Source: Argentina anserina
Lineage: Eukaryota > Streptophyta > Magnoliopsida > Rosales > Rosaceae
Direction: 5' to 3'
Length of the DNA stretch: 64,000 bases
NCBI RefSeq assembly: GCF_933775445.1
Contig: NC_065874.1
Span: forward strand, 5,537,001-5,601,000
In this document: positions 20,546-33,178 of the stretch, piece by piece
Layout of the letters: each line of letters opens with the position of its first letter
Numbering within the stretch: position 1 is the stretch's first letter
The notes under the pieces: model-generated
The model's input: the letters and a program-made list of their open reading frames with translations, nothing else
Database searches by the model: none
Told to the model about the DNA's origin: nothing
Translations under genes and position numbers: made by a program

Positions 20546-23500
20546 ATGCTGACGAAATTCGAGACCAAGAGCAACCGCGTCAAGGGGCTGAGCTTCCACA
20601 GCAAGCGGCCATGGATCCTGGCGAGTCTCCACAGCGGTGTCATCCAGCTCTGGGATTACCGCATGGGCACTCTCATCGACCGCTTCGACGAGCACGACGG
20701 CCCCGTCCGCGGCGTCCACTTCCACTCCTCTCAGCCTCTCTTCGTCTCCGGCGGTATGAATTCATTGCGACATTGTGGTTTTTACTACAGATGATTGAAT
20801 TGTTGTGATTCTTCGTGATGAATTAGATCTAGAGAGACACCTGTGTTGGTGTTGATTCGTCGTCGCGATTTAAAGCATGTGCTTAATTTGATCAAGTGTT
20901 TGTGAATGCAGATCAAGGCTTGTTTAAGATTGATGCTAAGATAATGACTTAAAATAGCAGAAGAAAATGTAGAGTGTTTTCGATGATGTGTATGAGGGCT
21001 TTTTGATTGAGAGAAGAATTTGCTTTGGGATTTTTATTGTTTTTTTTTAATGTTGAATTGGCAGGGGATGATTACAAGATCAAGGTGTGGAATTATAAGT
21101 TGCATCGGTGCCTGTTTACTCTTCTTGGACACCTTGATTACATCCGTACCGTGCAATTCCATCATGAGTACCCTTGGATTGTGAGTGCTAGTGATGACCA
21201 GACGATCAGGATATGGAATTGGCAGTCCCGGACTTGTATCTCTGTGCTCACTGGGCACAATCATTATGTCATGTGTGCCTTGTTCCATCCCAAGGAGGAT
21301 CTTGTTGTCTCAGCATCATTGGATCAAACTGTGAGGGTTTGGGATATAGGCGCACTCAGGAAGAAAACAGTTGCCCCTGCAGATGACATCCTGCGACTGA
21401 GTCAAATGAATGCAGATTTCTTTGGTGGAGTTGATGCTGTTGTTAAGTATGTCTTGGAGGGTCATGATCGGGGTGTTAATTGGGCCTCGTTCCATCCTAC
21501 ACTCCCGCTGATTGTGTCTGGAGCTGATGATCGACAAGTGAAACTTTGGCGAATGAATGGTATGCCTTTCTAAATCGCTTTTATCGTGTTTTATACTTTT
21601 TCGTATCGGTCTGTCCGAAGAAATAAACATTTATATTAAGCATACAGTAGAATACACATCAACAACTGGTTTAACAAAAAGAAAGATGCCATGCTGCGCC
21701 CGTATGGTTCTTGTTTCCTTATGCAAAAGTAGGCGAGAATACAAAACCAATCAGTTTATAGTTTATTCTTGTTCTTTCGAAACAGTGCCAATTGATGTGA
21801 GAACTGTAACTGAACCTATTTATGTTCTTGATTCTTTTGAGAAGACATAAATCAAATCTCTTTGAGGCCAGTGTAATTAGCCTACTTAAGATCTTCCTGC
21901 CTCTTGCGACCTCCTCGGCTACTAGATAGGGCATGCTTTCTTTTGATTTCATGTGGAGATTCGCAATTAATATATGTACAGTTCAATCGTAACAATGTAA
22001 CAGCTTTTGCTAAACATGCTTCTATATTTGTGAGTAAGTAGTATGTAGTTCTTTGTTAAGCTCTTATTATCTGACTCCTTTCGCTTTTAATAAAGAAAAT
22101 CTTGGTGTTCGTAAACTAGAATGATGTGAATTTTACAGTAATAAGATCTTTTATATTTGAACTAGCATTCTTTCCACATTTTCAGATACAAAGGCTTGGG
22201 AGGTGGACACTTTAAGGGGGCACATGAACAATGTATCATGTGTTTTATTCCACTCGAGGCAGGATATTATTGTTTCCAATTCAGAAGATAGGAGTATCCG
22301 AGTCTGGGATGCCACAAAAAGAACCGGTCTTCAGACATTTCGCAGAGAGCATGATAGGTTCTGGATTCTTTCAGCGCACCCTGAAATGAACCTTTTGGCT
22401 GCTGGTCATGATAGTGGCATGATTGTATTCAAATTGGAGAGAGAGCGCCCTGCTTTTTCTGTCAATGGTGATTCTATGTACTATGTCAAAGATCGTTTTC
22501 TCCGCTTTTATGAGTTCTCAAACCAGAAAGACACTCAGGTTATCCCTATTCGAAGGCCTGGTTCTTCCACCTTGAATCAAGGGGCGAAAACTCTATCTTT
22601 TAGCCCTCTAGAGAATGCTGTTTTGATATGTTCAGATACAGAAGGGGGTTCTTATGAACTATACATAATTCCCAAAGACAGCTATGGTCGGGGTGATACT
22701 GTGCAGGAGGCAAAAAGAGGAGTTGGAGGGCCAGCAGTTTTTGTGTCTCGAAATAGATTTGCTGTGCTTGAGAAAAGCACCAACCAAGTCTTAGTTAAAA
22801 ATATGAAAAATGAGATTGTCAAGAAGAGTGCCCTTCCTTTTGTTGCTGATGCAATATTTTATGCTGGAACTGGAAGCTTGCTCTGCAGGGCAGAAGATAG
22901 AGTTGTCATTTTTGACCTGCAACAGAGAATTATTCTTGGAGAGCTTCAAACTCCTTTTGTAAGGTACATAGTTTGGTCTAATGACATGGAGAACGTTGCT
23001 TTACTCAGCAAACATTCACTTGTGATAGCCAATAAGAAACTTGTTCATCAATGCACTCTACATGAGACCATTCGTGTGAAGAGTGGAGCTTGGGATGATC
23101 ATGGTGTCTTCATATATACAACTTTGAACCACATCAAATACTGTCTTCCTAATGGGGATAGTGGAATCATCAGGACCCTCGATGTTCCTGTTTATATTAC
23201 AAAGGTGTATGGAAGCACCATACACTGCTTGGATCGTGATGGGAAGAACTGTGCTATTGTTGTTGATGCAACAGAATATGTTTTCAAGTTGTCCTTACTG
23301 AAGAAGAGGTTTGACCAGGTTATGAGCATGATTAGGAGCTCTGAGCTCTGTGGCCAGGCAATGATTGCATATCTACAACAGAAAGGTTTCCCTGAGGTTG
23401 CCCTTCATTTTGTGAAGGATGAGAGGACTCGCTTCAACTTGGCACTAGGGAGTGGAAACATACAGATTGCTGTTGCTTCTGCTAAAGAAATTGATGAGAA

Positions 23501-25142
23501 AGATCACTGGTATCGGTTGGGAGTTGAAGCTCTTCGTCAAGGTAATTCAGGCATTGTAGAATATGCATATCAGAGGACAAAGAATTTTGAGAGGCTATCG
23601 TTCCTATATCTTGTTACTGGAAACTTGGATAAGTTATCCAAAATGCTGAAAATTGCTGAAGTGAAGAATGATGTGATGGGCCAGTTCCACAATGCTCTAT
23701 ATTTGGGTGACGTTGGGGAGCGTGTTAAGATCTTGGAGAATGCTGGTCATTTACCCCTTGCATATGCTACAGCTAAAGCTCACGGCCTCCAAGATATTGC
23801 TGAACGGTTGGCAGGTGAGCTGGGAGATAATGTTCCTATTTTACCCGAGGGAAAGTCTCCATCTCTTCTGGTACCTCCTAGCCCATTAATCTGTGGTGGA
23901 GATTGGCCCTTGTTGAATGTTACAAAAGGAATATTTGAGGGTAGTCTTGATAATGTGGGCAGACATGATGAGGATATATATGAGGAGGCTCCAGATGGTG
24001 ATGATTGGGGAGAGGAGGGGGGTCTGGGTATTGTTGATGTGGAAGAGATTCAGAATGGAGCCAGTGGACCTCTGGGAGATGAGGAAGCGGATGAGGAAAT
24101 TGGAGAGGAAGGGTGGTTACTTGAAGATCTTGAAATTCAAACTGAGCATGATACTCCCAAAACTGCCAACAATGCTCGTTCCTCTGGGTTTGTTGCCCCA
24201 ACTCCAGGTATGCCTGTAAGTCAAATTTGGAGTCAAAAATCTTCTCTTGCTGCTGAACATGCAGCAGCTGGGAATTTTGATATTGCAATGAGATTGTTGA
24301 GTCGGCAGTTGGGAATAAAGAATTTTGCACCCTTAAAACAATTATTCCTCGACTTGCACATGGGAAGTCATACATATTTACGCGCCCTAGCAACAGCTCC
24401 TGTGATCTCCCTGGCTATTGAGAGGGGATGGAGTGAATCAGTTAGCCCTAATGTTAGGAACCCTCCTGCATTGATTTTTAAATTTTCAGACCTGGAAGAG
24501 AAGCTTAAGGCAGGTTATAAGGCCACAACTACAGGGAAATTTACTGAGGCTTTACGACTTCTACTTGGTATTCTTCACACAATTCCGCTTGTTGTAGTTG
24601 ATACAAGGAGAGAGGTTGATGAAGTAAAGGAATTAATCATCATTGTAAGGGAATATATTCTGGCTTTGAAGATGGAGCTTAAGAGGAGGGAACTGAAGGA
24701 TAATCCAGTTCGTCAACAGGAGTTAGCAGCTTACTTCACCCACTGTAACATCCAGATGCCTCACTTGAGACTTGCATTACTGAACGCCATGACTGTTTGC
24801 TACAAGGCTGGAAATCTCAACACGGCTGGTAACTTTGCCAGACGACTTTTGGAGACCAATCCCACAAATGAAAACCAAGCAAGGACAGCAAGGCAAGTCC
24901 TACAGGCTGCTGAGAAGAACATGAATGATGCCACCCAGCTCAATTATGATTTCAGAAATCCATTTGTGGTTTGTGGAGCAACATATGTGCCTATTTACCG
25001 AGGACAGAAGGATGTATCATGCCCGTACTGCAGTTCTCGGTTTGTTCCCACTCAGGAAGGGCAGCTTTGTACTGTTTGTGATCTTGCAGTTGTTGGATCT
25101 GATGCCTCTGGGCTACTTTGCTCTCCGTCCCAGATAAGATGA
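20546..25142 (+). CDS. Coatomer subunit alpha (alpha-COP)
   Basis: Large subunit of the COPI coat, which buds retrograde Golgi-to-ER and intra-Golgi vesicles and reads C-terminal dilysine cargo signals through its WD40 head. Coding exons 20546-20753, 21065-21559 and 22186-25142 give 1219 aa, matching the about 1216 of plant alpha-COP. The N-terminus [18 protein letters not shown] is diagnostic. Six or seven WD40 blades run to residue about 300 (IQLWDYR, IKVWNYK, IRIWNWQ, VRVWDIG, VKLWRMN, IRVWDAT). They are followed by the coatomer WD-associated region, an acidic linker (about 830-880) and the COPI C-terminal domain, with paired cysteines (CPYC, CTVC) near the end. The ATG follows the acceptor of a 5' UTR intron (20435-20545) by zero bases. 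Intact and conserved. Confidence 0.97.
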
Positions 25143-25523
25143 TCTATGCTGCTCCATTAGGATCCATTTTTCAATCTTCAGCTACACCGGCGATAATGCT
25201 AGTATTTTTCACCTCCTTGAGCAGGGCTTTTTTATTTTGAAGAAAGGGATTTGATTAGGTTGTGTTTCTCATATTTCTATTTCAAATTTGTTTGCGAGGT
25301 TCATGAGCATATGGTTTTCACTGTAGTGAACTTGAGCATTTTGGTCTAGGTGATTCTTGTGACTTTTGAGAATAAACAAATTAGATTGAGATAGCAAAAT
25401 TTTCCTGCTTTCATATTAAACTTTGCTTTGTATTTGATTCATCCTTGTTTTCTTTTTCACCATTTTACACACTCAATTTACATTTCTCCTTATGAAACAT
25501 TGACTATTAACAAGACTTCTTAT
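25143..25523. other. Convergent intergenic spacer
   Basis: Shared 3' region of alpha-COP (plus) and WAK1 (minus). Only AT-rich UTR-like sequence is seen. Confidence 0.5.
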
Positions 25524-27985
25524 TTATCGCCCGTTATCATATGCCATTAACATTTCGACTCTCATACTTTCATAAACACTAGCTGCACTGATTTTTGCAC
25601 TATTCGGAGCACAATCACCTCTAAAAGAGGAAAGTGAAGGTGATCCAAGCAAGTGCCGAGTGTCTTCTGTGCTGAAACCAGTCTTTTCCCATGGATGCTT
25701 TGCAGTAGTGATCCTCATGCCCTCCAGTTCCATCCACACTTCTTTCATGGCAGGTCTTTCCTCCCTTGTAACCCTTAAGCATCTCCTTGCCAGGTTTGCC
25801 ACTTCTCTTAGTGTCTCGTAACTCACCTCATTGACTATGTTTTGATCAAGAATTCGATTCAAGCGACCATCTTCCACTGAAGAAACGAAGAAGCTTGCTA
25901 GATTTCTCTCCGCCTCAGGCCTTGTGAAAGAAAGTGCTAATTTGCTTGTGAGTAGCTCCACTAGGACAACTCCGAAGCTATAGACATCACTTTTTTCTGT
26001 TAGTTGGTTGGAATGGAAGTATTCGGGGTCTAAGTATCCAAGTGTGCCTTGTACCAAAGTTGTTATCTGAGTTCGATCTAGAGGAACCAGCCGTGAAGCT
26101 CCAAAATCCGACACTTTTGCTGTGTAAGTATCATCTATAAGTACATTTGTTGCTTTCACATCTCGGTGTATGATTGGCATGGAAATGGAGGAATGCAAGT
26201 ATGCTAGTGCTCCTGCGATTTCGGCTGCTATCTTCAATCGTAATTCCCACGGAAGAGATGATTTTTTGCCCTCTCCACCATGTATGTGCTCAAAAAGAGT
26301 GCCATTGGTGATGAACTCGTACACCAGTAGAGGCACTGGTGTTTCGAAACAACAACCTAATAGCCTCACCACATTTCTATGGTTAATTTGAGAAAGAACA
26401 ATCACCTCATTAACAAACTGTTCACTCTGTGTTGGGGCTCCAATTTTTGACTTCTTTATAGCAACCAATTTGCCATTTGGTAATATCCCTTTGTAAACAG
26501 TTCCAAAGCCTCCTTCGCCAACGATTCTATCTTCGTGGTAGTTGTCTGTAGCCTTCTCAAGTTCTTCTGCAGTAAAGATTTTTGTTGTCTGCACAGTTCC
26601 TTCGTGATTAGCCAGTTTCTGCTGCAGCAGTAAGCCACCATTCTCTCTGAAATACTTCTCTTTCAGTTGGATGAACTTCCTGTTCTTCACTCCTAAATAT
26701 GTCCATGAAGTTCCAACCGTTAAGAACAAGAAGGCCACACTCATACCTGCAATCCAACATAGTTTAATTTGTGCATATTAATTCTTCGTAAACAAGTTGC
26801 AAGTTTCTCAGAAGATAAATGTACATACTCAGCGAAATAATGAGAAGGCGAGAAGTGTGAGAAGGATTGGTGGGGTTGTCTTTGCTGCAACCCGTTCCAG
26901 CTTTTTTTCCATCCCCTTTGAACCCTTTTGGACATACACAAGCATAAGTTCCTGGGGAGTTTACACACGCCCCTTCATTACAGATGTTGTTATTCTTGCA
27001 CTCATCAATATCTGAAAATTCAGAATATATAAACAGAAATAAGCTACTAGGCACATATGTCAAATTTGTCTAAAACTTTTTCTTTGAAAAAATACTCACC
27101 ATGGCAACCTTCAGGTAGGTATGGATTCCCTTCATAACCTGGCAAGCATTGACAGAAGTAACCAGACTGATTGATGGGGTTGACACATGTGCTGTTTCCC
27201 TTACAAGCATAACCTTGCTTCTTTTGAGCTTTATCACATGTCTCATCCCCTATTTGCCAATTCAAAACCATCGGAAGCCGGATTGTGTTGTCTAGTTCTC
27301 GAAAACTTTTACTAGAGAATTCAAACTGGCCGTCTTCCACAATGAAAGAGTAGCTGCAGGGGTTGAAGTCCCATATGAAGGCATGACTGGTGTAACTAGC
27401 CATCTTCACCGTGCGATTTTGTAGTCCAGATGGGATTGAAGTTTGGCAACACCCTACACCAGAACAAGACTCATTAACACTGCCAAGGCTCTCACAGAAG
27501 GACATGCAGCCAGTTATATACCTTTCTTGTCCTCGATAGCCTTCGAAGATTGCATAAGTGTCACAACCAACAGCAAAGAACTTGTTTTTGGTGCCAGATA
27601 TTGTAAAAGGAGGATTGAGGCTCAATACTCGTACCCTGCTGAGATTCTTATCCAAAGAACCATTGATGTCATAACAGTCTCTAGCTACAAACTGCATTAT
27701 TTGTAACTCACCTTGATCAAGAGAAAAGTTGGAAACTGGGATACCAGTTCCTGCCAGATATGGTGTTAGGGGTATTCCTTTCACTTCAGTACAGTTGATG
27801 AAGAACTCGTCTTCCAAGTGACAACCTTCAGCTATGCCAAAAGGGTAGGGAATTAACAAATCGCCACAGCGGTCAGGGCACCCTGGCAAAGCTTGACCTG
27901 CTGCTGGTATTAGCAATTGCAACATTACTGAAAATACTGAGAACTGCAAGATAAGCATATTCTGAAGAAAGGCCATTAAGTTCAT
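25524..27985 (-). CDS. Wall-associated receptor kinase (WAK-type), copy 1
   Basis: Plasma-membrane kinase whose family binds wall pectin or oligogalacturonides and signals in growth and defence. Exons on the minus strand are 27985-27100, 27011-26829 and 26746-25524, total 763 aa. Order of parts: signal peptide (1-30, ending AAGQ), GUB_WAK galacturonan-binding domain ([20 protein letters not shown]), WAK-associated region ([23 protein letters not shown]), a first EGF-like unit ([24 protein letters not shown]), a calcium-binding EGF unit ([18 protein letters not shown]), a transmembrane helix (about 357-378) and a kinase domain. The kinase looks active: [11 protein letters not shown], Lys in VAIKKSK, HRDVK, SDFGASR and LDPEY. 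The three-exon structure with one exon per EGF region is typical of the family. Copy 2 at 29162 has identical exon 1 and exon 2 lengths, so these two are tandem duplicates. Confidence 0.93.
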
Positions 27986-29161
27986 TCATGTGTTTCTAGC
28001 AAGAGGAATAAGGAGTGATGCCAATACTTATTTGTATGTTAGAGACAGCAAACATGTTGGCTCCAGCTGTTTTTCAAAGCAGTACACTAATACCTAGCCA
28101 TTGACATGATCAACTAGAATGAAAGAGTTACTCCAAAAGAAAAGGACTCAAAAGAAAGTGCACAATGTTTTTCGATTTCCGGCCGGCGATAAAATCAAAT
28201 GTATTATATGGGAGGTAGACTAGATATGATTGGAAAAAAAAAAACAGCTAGGTTGTTTAGTTCAATTAGTAGTTTTAATTACAGACATTCAGGAGCTTCC
28301 AAGCTCAAATGTATATGTCAAAATCTTACTTCCAAACACTAAACGTGTAAGTAAGCAGAACCTAGCTAGTTCCTGCTTTGGCATCCTCTACCATTTCAAA
28401 TAATATTGAATTATTGATGCAAGTAGTTAATTATGGTTACCTTGTGTTGAGAGAAAAATAGAGCCTACCAATTTAATTGGGGAAGCCGGCCTGGCAAAAT
28501 CACAATAACATTCAGCTTGGATTCTACTCATCAGCAATATTCATCGTTTTTAACATTAATGGCCTGCTGGAAGACCAGATCAACATTAATCGGTACGTTC
28601 AATATACTTGTTTAATTACAAAAAAAATCACATTAATCAGTACTTTGTTGTTAGAGCAAGTCCCTAAAGTTTTGGACTTGAGGCAAAGTATATGTATGGC
28701 GGTTATGGCCTTTGAGACTAGAGACTTCAATACATACACAACGAAATGTATAGCAGAGTAGATGAGTGATTGTATGATTTGAACGATTGTACCAAGTTAA
28801 ATTATGAAAATTGCGATGATAAGAAATGAAACTCATAAGATACTATTCAAACTTAACTCAATTCATGTTGGAGATGTCTTTGTGAGCTTGAAGTTAGTTT
28901 CTTAACTTTCTTGTTTTCTACTTGTTAACCTAGTTTATGTTCTTGGGCCTATCCCCTATCCCTAATGAAGTTTATTCACTTATGTTCGTATATTATTGCA
29001 AGTTTGGAGCAATAAATTATAAATGTTCGCCAAGAACTTCAATACAATTATGCCAAAATTATCGTACGAGAGGTATCAACACATAGGAGTAGTGCAAAAT
29101 CAGAGAGCTTAACCTCCCTCTTTATTATGGCATTATATACATGCAATCAGCTAGTAATTAC
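27986..29161. other. Intergenic between WAK copies 1 and 2
   Basis: Promoter side of copy 1 and 3' side of copy 2. AT-rich, without a supported gene or obvious repeat. Confidence 0.5.
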
Positions 29162-31724
29162 TTATCTTCCATCATCATATGGCATCAACATTTGCTTTTG
29201 CATGCTGTCATACCAACTAGTTGTACTAGTAATTGCACTACTAAGACCATAGTTACCTTCACCAGTTTCCAAATTCTCAGTCTCTTCTGAACCGAAATCA
29301 GCTTGACCATTTAAATGCATTATTATAGTTCTCATTCCATCCAGCTCTGTGGCTACTTCTTTCATGTTTGGCCTTTCTTCCCCTTTTAGTCTCAAACATC
29401 TTTTCGCAAGATTAGCCATACTTCTCAGTGTTTGAGTAACATTTTCATTATCAACTATGTCATCATCAATAATTTCTTTCAAGTGATCCTCCTGTATTGA
29501 ACGAACAAATAAGCTTGCTAGGCTTCTTTCTTCCTCACGGCGGTCCAAAGTAAGTGCGACTTTACCAGTTATCAGCTCCACAAGGACAACTCCAAAGCTA
29601 TAAACATCACTCTTTTCTGTTAGCTGATTTGTAAGCAAGTACTCAGGGTCTAGGTATCCAAGTGTCCCTTGCACTAAAGTTGATAGTTGATTTTGATCGA
29701 GAGGAACCATTCGTGAAGCTCCAAAATCTGACACTTTTGCTGTGTAATTTTCGTCCAATAGTATATTCGATGATTTAACATCTCGGTGAATGACTGGCAT
29801 GGAAATGGATGAGTGTAAGTATGCTAGTGCACCTGCTGTTTCTGCTGCTATCTTCAGTCGTAAATCCAATGATAGTGATGCTCCTTTGATTTCCTTATGA
29901 ATATGCTCAGAAAGAGTTCCACGGCTGATGAACTCATAAACTAGTAAAGGCACTTCTGTCTCTAAGCAACAACCTAATAACCTCACAACATTTCTATGGT
30001 TTATTTGAGAAACAATTATCACCTCATTGACAAACTGATCGATCTGTGAACGAGCACCAATTTTGGACTTTTTAATAGCGACCTCTTTGTTATCTAGTAT
30101 TCCTTTGTAGACTGTTCCATAGCTTCCTTCACCAAGGACTGTACTTGCATGGTAATAGTTTGTGGCCTTCTCGAGTTCTTCTGCACCATAGAGTTTTGCT
30201 GTCTTCATTCCTTGGCTAGATAGCTTCTGCTGTAACAGCAGACCACCATTTTCTCTGAAGTAATTCTCTTTCAGTTTGATGAAATCTCTTTTCTTCATTG
30301 CCCAATATAACATTGAAATTCCGACTAGCATAACCAGGAAGCCTAGACTTACACCTGGACATTGACAGATTACAACCAAATTGGTAAGTATGTGATGTAT
30401 CACTGAATGTTACATGGGTCACTGGGTCAGGATATTAGAAAGTAGAAGAAACAATGAGTAGCTCAGTATACTTTGATGCATATATGTAGTGAATAGTGAT
30501 ACATAGTTACATACTCAATGAAATAACAAGCAGGAGAGTGGTCTTCGATTGGTTTTTATGATTTTCTTTGATGCAGTTCTTTTCATCCATGATGTCGTTT
30601 ATGTATCCTTTTGGACAAAAACATGAGTAATTTCCGGGAGGTGAATTTACACATTTTCCAATTTTGCAGGGGTTTGAATCCTTGCAGTTATCAATATCTG
30701 AAAGAAAGGAAATGATAGGAAAGGAAAGGAAAGGTTAGCATGGTAAAGAGCAGGTAACATCACACTGTTTCTTCTCTCCTGTTCGAAAATTAGAAACGAA
30801 GCAAAATAATGTATGTAAATGCTGAGACCATAGATTACCTTGACAACCATCCGGGAGGTAAGGATTGCCTTCATAACCTGGAAGGCATTGACAAACATAA
30901 CCATTCTTATTGTTATGGTTAACGCACTTGCTATTTTTCTTGCATGCAAAGTCCTGCTTCTTTTCAGCTGCATCACATGAGTCTGGTTCATTCCCAATTG
31001 CCCAGTCAAGAACCATTGGCACTTGTTCAGTGACTTTCAGTTCTTGAAAACTTGTATTAGAGAAATTAAAATGCCCTTCTTGCACAATGAAAGCGTAACT
31101 GCAGGGGTTGAAGCTCCATATATCAGAGTGATTATAATAGCTACTCAATGTGACAGTACGGTTTTTCATTCCACTAGGGATGGAGGTTTGGCAACAACCG
31201 ACGCCGGAGCAAGAACCATCAAGGCTGCCAAAGCTGTTACACAAGGACATGCACCCGGTAATATACCTTTCTTCCCCTCGGTATCCTGTAAAGATTGCAT
31301 AAGTGTCGCAGCCGACGGCAATGAACTTGTTTTTGGTAGGGGAGATGGTGTAAGGCGGAACCAGTGTTAGCTCCGGGCTGTTTTGGTTGGTTCCCTTGCC
31401 TTGCTGGTCATAACAATCTCGGGCAGTATAACTCATTATTTGCAACTCTCCTTCTGCTAGCCAGAAGTTAGTGATATGGACATTACTATCTGTCCAGTTT
31501 GCCGATGGGGGTCGTGTCGATCGGTCACAAGTGATTTGAAATTCCTTTCGAAGGTAACAACCTTCACCTATGCCGAATGGGTACGGAATTACAAGATCAC
31601 CACAGCGGTCGGTGCAGCCAGGTAGAGCTTGAGGCAGAAGAGCTTGATCAGCTGCTGCTAGTATGACTGGTAGTAGTAGTGCCATCACTGAGAGTTGCAT
31701 AACGAGCGTCACATGCACGGCCAT
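29162..31724 (-). CDS. Wall-associated receptor kinase (WAK-type), copy 2
   Basis: Exons 31724-30839, 30697-30515 and 30354-29162 give 753 aa. The start is the ATG at 31724; five more codons upstream are open but lack an ATG. It has the same architecture as copy 1: signal peptide, GUB_WAK domain (CTDRCGDLVIPYPFGIGEGC), WAK-associated region ([15 protein letters not shown]), EGF-like unit ([22 protein letters not shown]) and EGF-Ca unit (DIDNCKDSNPCKIGKCVN). A transmembrane helix follows (SLGFLVMLVGISMLYWAM), then a kinase with GEGSYGTVYKG, AIKKSK, HRDVK, SDFGASR and LDPEY. Exon 1 (886 nt) and exon 2 (183 nt) are exactly as long as in copy 1. The glycine-rich loop has Ser-Tyr in place of Gly-Phe, which is tolerated in active kinases. 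Confidence 0.93.
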
Positions 31725-33178
31725 GGCACCACTGTTCAAGAAAGAAAAGAATTATACACTGTTATATGTGAGGTAGTGTAGAAGACTAGAAGTAGAGAAA
31801 CTGAAATACTGAATGTTACAGCATTTTACGTGGTCATGGATTTGATATTACAAGCTTTGATCATAGGGTCTAAAGGTGACTTGGATGAGTAAGATACCGG
31901 ATGAAAGAAAACATGCACTTGGAACTTGGTAATAGTCCATATGTGACGGTGTGCCCAAAGTTGAGCAAATATACAAGGTAGAAAATTCTTTTGCCGAGCA
32001 GGGTTGCCGACCAAGAGACTTCTGATTTATTCATTCTCAGTAGGTCCTGTTTAAGACGACTTGGTCATTTCTCTTATGGCAGCACCTTGGTAGAAAGAAA
32101 GCAGAGAATGGTAAATTCCATGTCATCTTTTACTTGTTACTGGTATATGATTTGTAAACAGGCTAGGAGTGATGGTCAAGAAGTATGTGAGGGAAAATAA
32201 ATCATTGAATGTAACACTTATTTATGTTTGAAGGTTTTCGAATGCAAGTTCGATGACTATTTGCCATGCGTCCATACTCCATATTCATACTAAGAATTGA
32301 AACTGAAAGCAAGTGATTTAAAATTGAAAGTGAGGAGGGAGATAGAGAAATGGGAAGGTTGGGCCGTTAATTTGACGATGAGACCACTCTTTTGATCCAA
32401 TTAGTGAAGTATAGGAAAACTGGGCCTAACAGAAGGGACTGAAAAACTAAAATCACACGCACTCCCACCTCTGGCCGTTTTCTCTCATCTGTCTCCGGCG
32501 TCTTAAAGATGTTCATACCAAATGCTTAAATTACCAATTACAATTCGCAACTTCACTGGATCCACAATGACGGTGCGTTTCATAGCATTAAACAGTTAGT
32601 CAAGTTGCTATTGATGCCTCTCAATCTGACAATCTCCTACTATAGAATTGAATGATCATCACCCTAGTGTCTTTTTTTTTTGGTCGAAATCACCCGTGTC
32701 ATTACCCATAGTTCTTTATATTCTTTGGTTTAAAGATTGTTCAGGAACCATCATTTTTGCTGATTGCCAATTTAAATTTGTTTGCGTCTTTTGGGTGAAT
32801 GCATATATCGATCATCTGATACTATAGAGGTTGTCAAGAACATGTTTTATACTCACTTTTAATACTTTGGCTTTAATCCTCACGTTGTCTATTACCACTT
32901 CCCTGCATATTATTTTCTTTTATGCTTGAAATGGAAAAATTTCATGAACACAACCAAAGTTGTACAACTTCATTTGTACTATCAAGTTGGTAAGCATGAT
33001 TCAACATTGCAGTTTTGAATTTGCAAGTGATCAACTTTTGTGCAATTCAATTTCAAGAAGTTGGATTCTTATTTACTTTTGAGTAGGTGGTAAAAACTAA
33101 TTAAGTAGCTCTATTCGAGTAGCTTCTTTTTTATCATACTATATATCTGCATTTCAATTCCTGCATTCTAGATGTGTT
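31725..33178. other. Upstream region of WAK copy 2 with duplicated block A
   Basis: Bases 32101-32274 (core GGTAAATTCCATG, TACTTGTTACTG, TGATTTGTAAACAGGCTAG, ATTGAATGTAA) recur at about 44026-44112 and, split by an LTR, at 59370-59400 plus 62518-62636. The block lies about 380 bp before the start of copy 2. The last five bases, GTGTT (33174-33178), are the target duplication of retroelement 1. Confidence 0.65.

Noticed and set aside
23920..24393. 157-residue antisense frame inside the alpha-COP exon
   Set aside because: Shadow of the strongly conserved coatomer coding frame.
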